From assembly GCA_027293795.1 (NCBI GenBank), contig JAPYLE010000120.1, positions 1-11,225 on the forward strand: a stretch of 11,225 nt of DNA, in the 5' to 3' direction. The position numbers and the translations under genes are program-made. Within the stretch, counting starts at the first letter, position 1; each line of letters opens with the position of its first letter. Under the pieces are notes generated by a model, which saw only the letters and a program-made list of their open reading frames with translations, was not told where the DNA came from and made no database searches. The DNA comes from Rickettsia endosymbiont of Ixodes persulcatus. GTDB taxonomy: Bacteria; Pseudomonadota; Alphaproteobacteria; Rickettsiales; Rickettsiaceae. This document shows positions 6,761 to 11,225 of the stretch, piece after piece.

Positions 6761-7656
6761 GTAAAATAAAACGGTAATTTTGCTTCTAAATTAATCTCTT
6801 TACCAAAAACCTTTTCAGATAAACATATATTATTAGCATGCAAGAACATATATTTACTATACGGCATTATTTCTTTATTGCCATATTTATCATCTCCAAG
6901 TATTGGGCAACCTAACAATGTAGCCTGCAACCTCAATTGATGCATTCTACCTGTAATCGGAGTAAATTCAATTAAAAATAAGTTATTATCGAGTGATTTA
7001 AGTAATTTATAATAAGTAATGGCAAGTTTACCATTTTCACTATCAATATCAGTAATTTTAGGTGTACTTCCCTTACTCTTTTCTATATTACTTCTAACTT
7101 CGCCTACATTTTTAATTGGCTTCCCATAGGTTACGGCAAAATATGTTTTGACAACCAATTTTTCTTTAAAAGCATCATGAAGCTTTACACTACTTAAATA
7201 ATTTTTGGCTATTAAGAGCAAACCGCTTGTTTCTTTATCTAACCTATGTACTAGCTTAAAATTAGCACCTTTATAATTCAAATATTTTAATGTAGAGTCA
7301 ATAGATAAATTTATTTTACTGCCGCCTTGAGTAGCAAGCCCTGCAGGTTTATTTATAGCTATTAAATTATCATCTTCATATATCAAATAATCGGTAGTAA
7401 TTTTCTTTACTAGCTTAATTTCGGCATCGGTAAAAACCAATTTTTCGGATTGTTTAATAGGTAAATTAAACTTATCGCTAATAAAAATTTTATCGCCGTC
7501 TATTACTCTTAAACTAGCTTCTGCTTTCTGAGAATTAACGATAATTTGTTTTTGACGTAATGCTTTCTCTATTACTCCTTGAGTCAATAACGGATATAGA
7601 CGTTTTAAATATTTATCTAATCTAGAAGAAATAGGAGTATTGACATCGATGATCAT
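6745..7656 (-). CDS. rluC: 23S rRNA pseudouridine synthase, RluC/RluD family
   Basis: The enzyme isomerises specific uridines of 23S rRNA to pseudouridine. The N-terminal S4 RNA-binding domain is seen in SRLDKYLKRLYPLLTQGVIE (11-30) and IIVNSQKAEASLRVIDGD (38-55). The catalytic domain has NKPAGLATQGG (102-112), the signature HRLDKETSGLLLIAK (137-151) with catalytic D140, and ITGRMHQLRLQ with CPILGDDKYG (234-259). At 303 residues it is near the usual length. RluC is preferred over RluD from the general form, but the target bases cannot be read from sequence. The start overlaps the ctaA stop as ATGA, implying translational coupling. The last four residues RCLT and the stop lie in the terminal repeat of the element at 6614-6760. 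Confidence 0.85.
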   Translation of the reverse strand: MIIDVNTPISSRLDKYLKRLYPLLTQGVIEKALRQKQIIVNSQKAEASLRVIDGDKIFISDKFNLPIKQSEKLVFTDAEIKLVKKITTDYLIYEDDNLIAINKPAGLATQGGSKINLSIDSTLKYLNYKGANFKLVHRLDKETSGLLLIAKNYLSSVKLHDAFKEKLVVKTYFAVTYGKPIKNVGEVRSNIEKSKGSTPKITDIDSENGKLAITYYKLLKSLDNNLFLIEFTPITGRMHQLRLQATLLGCPILGDDKYGNKEIMPYSKYMFLHANNICLSEKVFGKEINLEAKLPFYFTRCLT

Positions 7657-8666
7657 TTAGAACTTTTTATTAAAAAATAGTACCAAATTACTACCGATAA
7701 AAGAACTATCACAAAAAATTGATGAGTAGAGGCAATTATTATAGGCACAGAGTATAAAAGAGTAATTATTCCGGTAGATATCTGTATTAATAATGCAATA
7801 ATTAGAAAATACGCTATTTTATTTAATTTCGGATGCTCTGTTTTTAACAAGTAAGTTGCTAAAGCCATAACAACCAAAAATACGCTATAGCCGCCTAAAC
7901 GATGTATGAATTGTATAAAAACCGGATCATACCAATTTTTAAGATCAAAGAAATTATCTTTTATCTCCGTCGGAATAAAATTATCACCCATTAGTGGAAA
8001 ACTATTATATATCAGCCCTGCATCAAGCCCTGCAACTAAAGCACCTAAAAAAATTTGCAGGTATATTACAGTAATAGCAACACTAGAAAATATTAACGGT
8101 AATTTTAAATCTGTTTGTGACGGGATTAACAAAATATCACAACGATTTATTAATTGATAAAAAAGTATGTGATAAATAATTACAGCGATAATTAAATGAA
8201 AAGCAAGCCGGAAATGACTAACAGGCGGGTTATTCAATAAACCGCTTTTAACCATATACCACCCCATAAAGCCTTGTACACAAAATAACAACAAAGCAAT
8301 TATATAAGGTGCAATATCACGATTTTTTATAATGCCTTTAAAATAAAAATATATTAAAGGTACAATATATATTAAAGCTGTAATTCTACCGAGTAACCGA
8401 TGTATAAACTCTAACAGATAAATAAATTTAAACTGTGATAAAGTCATTCCGTAATTAACAGAATTATATTCGGGGAAAGCTTTATATTTAGCAAACTCCG
8501 CTTGCCAAGCTTCAAAGCTAAAAGGCGGTAAAATACCTGTTATCGGACGCCACTCTACTATAGATAAACCAGAACCTGTAAGTCTCGTTATCCCCCCTAT
8601 AACAATCATCGCTATGACCATTATACAACTTATAGACAACCATTTTGTAATTAAACTTTTCTGCAC
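7653..8666 (-). CDS. ctaA: Haem A synthase, Cox15/CtaA type
   Basis: The product is an inner-membrane enzyme that oxidises the haem O methyl group to give haem A for cytochrome aa3 oxidase. The 337 residues carry about eight hydrophobic segments. The conserved haem-ligand histidines stand in the expected places: LEFIHRLLGR (H89), HFRLAFH (H151, H157), IQFIHRLGGY (H255) and STHQF (H315). GGITRLTGSGLSIVEWRPITG (24-44) is the usual Cox15 start region. The cysteine pair seen in Bacillus-type CtaA is absent, as in alphaproteobacterial and mitochondrial enzymes. The start is GTG (8664-8666), with no clear Shine-Dalgarno sequence. The gene overlaps rluC by 4 bp, and a 42-bp palindrome lies 31 bp upstream. 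Confidence 0.95.
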   Translation of the reverse strand: MQKSLITKWLSISCIMVIAMIVIGGITRLTGSGLSIVEWRPITGILPPFSFEAWQAEFAKYKAFPEYNSVNYGMTLSQFKFIYLLEFIHRLLGRITALIYIVPLIYFYFKGIIKNRDIAPYIIALLLFCVQGFMGWYMVKSGLLNNPPVSHFRLAFHLIIAVIIYHILFYQLINRCDILLIPSQTDLKLPLIFSSVAITVIYLQIFLGALVAGLDAGLIYNSFPLMGDNFIPTEIKDNFFDLKNWYDPVFIQFIHRLGGYSVFLVVMALATYLLKTEHPKLNKIAYFLIIALLIQISTGIITLLYSVPIIIASTHQFFVIVLLSVVIWYYFLIKSSK

Positions 8667-8696
8667 TTTTATTTTAAGTTTAAGTTTTTATATTGT

Positions 8697-8738
8697 TTCT
8701 TTATGTCATTCCCGCCTAGGCGGGAATGACATAAAGAA
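8697..8738. repeat. 42-bp perfect palindrome between rne and ctaA
   Basis: The two 21-bp halves are exact reverse complements, with the centre CCTAGG and no loop. The core GTCATTCCCGCC/GGCGGGAATGAC matches the outer end of the repeat units near 3389 and 4505, so this looks like two such ends joined head to head. It lies in the 113-bp gap between the rne stop and the ctaA start. It would give a very stable hairpin in the transcript, but neither strand has a U-run directly after it, so a role as a normal terminator is doubtful. 3'-end protection of rne mRNA is equally possible. Confidence 0.85.
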
Positions 8739-8779
8739 CATTTACCGAGTCATACAACAATACTTTAACAATTAGCAAA

Positions 8780-10855
8780 TCAAGAATCTGCGTTCTTTTC
8801 CGTATCCGTGGCGGTATTAGAAGCATGTTTCTTATTTGATTTTTTATTATGATATCTACGCTTTGATGTTTTTTTTGCCGGCACTTCTGCTGTTACTACA
8901 TCACTTTCTATAATTTGTGAGTCTTCATTTATAACCTCTACATTTTGTGTAGATTGTTCCACTTCTTGCTTTGTCTCTAGTTTTTTATTCTTTTCTTCAA
9001 CTAAAACGTTATTATTATTAACTGTCTTCCATTTATGTTTATTCTTGCGTAATTGTTCTTTTTTGGGTTCTTCCTCAGTATAATCGACACTATGATTTTG
9101 GATCACCGGCTTAACAGGATTAACATTATTGTTATTTTTCTTCAATAATTTTACCTTTTCAATCGAATAACTATCTGATGTAGCATTAGGATCGGAATAA
9201 AAATTAAGCTTTATATTATATTTTTCTTCAATAAATTTTATCTCGGCACGTTTATTATTAAGTAGATAAATAACTGAAACGATATTGGTAAAAACATTTA
9301 TTACATCAATTCTTTCTTCAAAAATTTCGTTCTCTACAGTGCGTAAAATTAACATAGCATTAGCGTCATTAGCTCTAATGACTCCTTTACCGTTACAATG
9401 AGAACAAATTGCCGAATTAGTTTCTAAGAAAGAAGAACGCAATCTCTGTCTTGAAAATTCAAGTAATCCAAACTGACTAATATTACTGGTTTGTATACGA
9501 GCGCGATCACGACTTAAAAATTCCTTAAAGGATCGTTCAATAATTTTACGATTCTTTGCTTCGCTCATGTCTATAAAATCAACAACTATCAAACCTGATA
9601 GATCTCTAAGCTTTACTTGCTTTGCTACTTCTTTTGCTGCTTCTAAATTAGTTTTTAGTGCCGTTTCTTCGATATTTTTCTCAGAAGTTGATTTACCGGA
9701 ATTTACGTCAATTGAAATAAGAGCTTCCGTAGGATTAATGACAATATACCCTCCTGAAGGTAATGTCACGACGGGATGATATAATTTAACTAATTGCTCT
9801 TCTACTTGAAACTTAGTAAATATAGGAGTTTTATTTTTATGTTCTTTAAGTTTTGAAAGCTCTGAAGGTAATAAATCCTGCATAAATTTTGAAGCATCTT
9901 CATAAGCTTCCTGTCCTTGAATAACTACCTCTTTAACATTGTGATCACACATATCACGTATGGTTTTACGTATTATACTATCTTCTTCATGAATAAAACA
10001 CGGAGCCGGAAATTTAATAGTACTTTTACGAATTTTATTCCATAATCTTGCTAAATAATTATAGTCTTTCTTCAAATCCAAGGTGCTACTTCCTCTACCT
10101 GCGGTCCTAACAATGACGCTGTAAGTATTTTTGTCACTGCCTACTATTTTATTTAAAATATCTTTCAGTCTTTTCCTTTCTTCCCCGTTTGATATTTTAC
10201 GCGATATGCCGTTTTGCGAACCTTTATTAGGCATTAAAACACAATATTTACCAGCCAAGGATATATAAGTAGTAAAAGCGGCACACTTATTTCCTCGTTC
10301 TTCTTTAGTAACTTGCACCAATAATATTTGGTTTTTTCTTATTACTTCTTGAACTTTATATTGTTTATATTGGGGAATATTTGACTCGATGCCGATTTGA
10401 ATAATTTCAATATCATCAGCCGCTTCTAGATTAAGTTCTGACTGAAATTTACTCTCTACTAAATCTTCTATGGTTTTTAGGTCAATTTCTTCACTATCAA
10501 CCAAAGAATCATATATAGCAGGCGGCTTCTCTTTATCATCTTCAGCCGTAATATTTGAAAGAGCTATTTCAGGAAAAGCATTAACCGGAAAATTTCTCTC
10601 CGAGGCAGGCAAATTGTAATAGTTAGGATGGATTTCACTAAACGGTAAAAAACCGCTTTTATCCATTCCGTACTCTATAAAAACAGCTTGTAGCGACGGT
10701 TCTATTCTTGTGACTTTTGCTAAATAAATATTACCTTTATTTTGTTGTCTTACGGTTGTTTGAAACTCAATATCTTCTATATTGTTGCTTTGTCCCAATA
10801 AAACTACTCTTGTTTCAGTTGGAAAATTAGCATCAATTATAATTTTTTTATTCAT
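8780..10855 (-). CDS. rne: Ribonuclease E/G, RNase E type
   Basis: This is the main single-strand-specific endoribonuclease of mRNA decay and rRNA/tRNA processing. Domain order is: start segment MNKKIIIDAN, S1 domain (about 37-205) interrupted by an acidic insert (about 97-165) as in alphaproteobacterial RNase E, 5'-sensor region (TAGRGSSTLDL near 251-261), DNase-I-like catalytic part with metal ligands D383 (SIDVNSG) and D426 (VVDFIDM), Zn-link CSHC (484-487) and the small domain to about 560. The tail (about 570-691) is Asn-, Lys- and Glu-rich and predicted disordered, ending in a basic stretch KKTSKRRYHNKKSNKK that could bind RNA. At 691 residues it is short for an RNase E because the scaffold region is small. 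No Shine-Dalgarno sequence is obvious. Confidence 0.95.
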   Translation of the reverse strand: MNKKIIIDANFPTETRVVLLGQSNNIEDIEFQTTVRQQNKGNIYLAKVTRIEPSLQAVFIEYGMDKSGFLPFSEIHPNYYNLPASERNFPVNAFPEIALSNITAEDDKEKPPAIYDSLVDSEEIDLKTIEDLVESKFQSELNLEAADDIEIIQIGIESNIPQYKQYKVQEVIRKNQILLVQVTKEERGNKCAAFTTYISLAGKYCVLMPNKGSQNGISRKISNGEERKRLKDILNKIVGSDKNTYSVIVRTAGRGSSTLDLKKDYNYLARLWNKIRKSTIKFPAPCFIHEEDSIIRKTIRDMCDHNVKEVVIQGQEAYEDASKFMQDLLPSELSKLKEHKNKTPIFTKFQVEEQLVKLYHPVVTLPSGGYIVINPTEALISIDVNSGKSTSEKNIEETALKTNLEAAKEVAKQVKLRDLSGLIVVDFIDMSEAKNRKIIERSFKEFLSRDRARIQTSNISQFGLLEFSRQRLRSSFLETNSAICSHCNGKGVIRANDANAMLILRTVENEIFEERIDVINVFTNIVSVIYLLNNKRAEIKFIEEKYNIKLNFYSDPNATSDSYSIEKVKLLKKNNNNVNPVKPVIQNHSVDYTEEEPKKEQLRKNKHKWKTVNNNNVLVEEKNKKLETKQEVEQSTQNVEVINEDSQIIESDVVTAEVPAKKTSKRRYHNKKSNKKHASNTATDTEKNADS

Positions 10856-11090
10856 TTATCTTGCTCACTAACTTGAAGAACAAATAATTAATATAATGCT
10901 TGTATCTTAAGAAAAATCATTGCTTACCTTGTATTAATTTAAATAGATAATTTATCTATAATTAAAGAGCAAAAATGAACTTCTAGATAAACTTCAAATA
11001 ATACCTCTTTAAAATACCAAAAAATATATTATTATTTTTCTTACATTAAAATATTTTCATATTATTTAATTCATTAATTTTTTTAAAAAT
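10856..11090 (-). promoter_or_regulatory. rne leader and upstream region with 17-bp palindrome
   Basis: These 235 bp are very A+T-rich and hold no gene I can see. A perfect palindrome ATAGATAA-T-TTATCTAT lies at 10943-10959 and could be an operator or a chance product of the composition. On the - strand TTGCTC (complement of 10967-10972) and TATCTA (complement of 10944-10949) are 17 bp apart and form a weak sigma-70 promoter overlapping this palindrome. It would give an rne leader of about 80 nt. RNase E controls its own mRNA through the leader in Escherichia coli, but I cannot see a comparable structure here. Confidence 0.25.
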
Positions 11091-11121
11091 GATACTCCTC
11101 GCAGCAGAGCTGCGAGGTATC
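11091..11121 (-). terminator. Rho-independent terminator of the gene at the right edge
   Basis: GATAC-TC-CTCGCAGC, an AGA loop, then GCTGCGAG-GTATC form a 13-bp stem with one 2-nt bulge. The core is the most G+C-rich part of the surrounding 250 bp. On the - strand it is followed by ATTTTTAAAAAA, a short U-tract. It begins at the stop codon of the partial reading frame at 11121-11225, which supports that frame as a real gene. Confidence 0.65.
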
Positions 11122-11225
11122 TAAAAAAGTTTTAGTTGCTTCTGATGAAAAGCTTTATATGATGGTCGATCCGCACCTTGATTCTTTACATAGTTGTGTA
11201 ATTTTTTCTCATCTCTATGTTTTCC
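11121..11225 (-). CDS. C-terminal end of an unidentified protein (partial)
   Basis: The - strand is open from the window edge to a TAG at 11121-11123, giving 34 residues that start GKHRDEKKLHNYVKNQG and end KAFHQKQLKLF. The peptide is basic and hydrophilic with a mixed, protein-like composition. The stop meets a strong terminator stem at once, which is the expected end of a transcription unit. I do not recognise the family, and 34 codons could be open by chance in this A+T-rich DNA. The gene would be co-directional with rne but separately terminated. Confidence 0.5.
   Translation of the reverse strand, partial: GKHRDEKKLHNYVKNQGADRPSYKAFHQKQLKLF

Noticed and set aside
8667..8696. TATAAA-like -10 box for ctaA on the - strand
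   Set aside because: The only -35-like word (ATGACA, in the palindrome) is 11 bp away, too close for a sigma-70 promoter, and A+T-rich DNA gives such boxes by chance.

Overview
The window is A+T-rich chromosomal DNA of a Rickettsia, most likely a spotted-fever-group or related species. Four things point there: the sequence character of TypA, PdhA/PdhB, CtaA and RNase E; separate E1-alpha and E1-beta genes of a mitochondrial-type pyruvate dehydrogenase; many short palindromic repeats placed between and inside genes, as in Rickettsia palindromic elements (RPEs); and a decaying gene, typical of reductive evolution. I cannot fix the species.

Layout. Bases 1-140 hold a structured, apparently non-coding stretch, possibly the edge of a mobile element or a small RNA. 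typA (308-2137) is the only complete gene on the + strand. All others are on the - strand, read from the right end: the last 34 codons of an unidentified gene with a terminator (11091-11225), rne (8780-10855), ctaA (7653-8666) overlapping an rluC-like pseudouridine synthase by 4 bp (6745-7656), a frameshifted serine beta-lactamase-fold gene (5407-6586), xthA directly abutting it (4585-5406), pdhA (3487-4476) and pdhB (2379-3359). typA and pdhB converge on a large nested inverted repeat (2149-2352).

The genes are ordinary housekeeping: ribosome-associated GTPase, pyruvate oxidation, base-excision repair, rRNA modification, haem A synthesis and RNA decay. The unusual content lies in the repeats. 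A family of units of about 28-31 bp, with ends resembling TGTCATYCCG and GGGAATCCAG, occurs singly or as inverted pairs at 2181-2321, 3389-3504, 4505-4618 and, as a 42-bp perfect palindrome, at 8697-8738. A different, RPE-like element of 147 bp with 16-bp terminal inverted repeats lies at 6614-6760 and carries an uninterrupted frame on the + strand.

Three genes (pdhA, xthA, rluC) end inside such repeats, so their last residues and stop codons come from repeat DNA. This recurrent rewriting of protein C-termini by palindromic elements is the most notable pattern in the window. The second is the beta-lactamase-fold gene, which shows a single small frameshift in an otherwise well preserved reading frame, immediately upstream of an xthA that has no ribosome binding site of its own.
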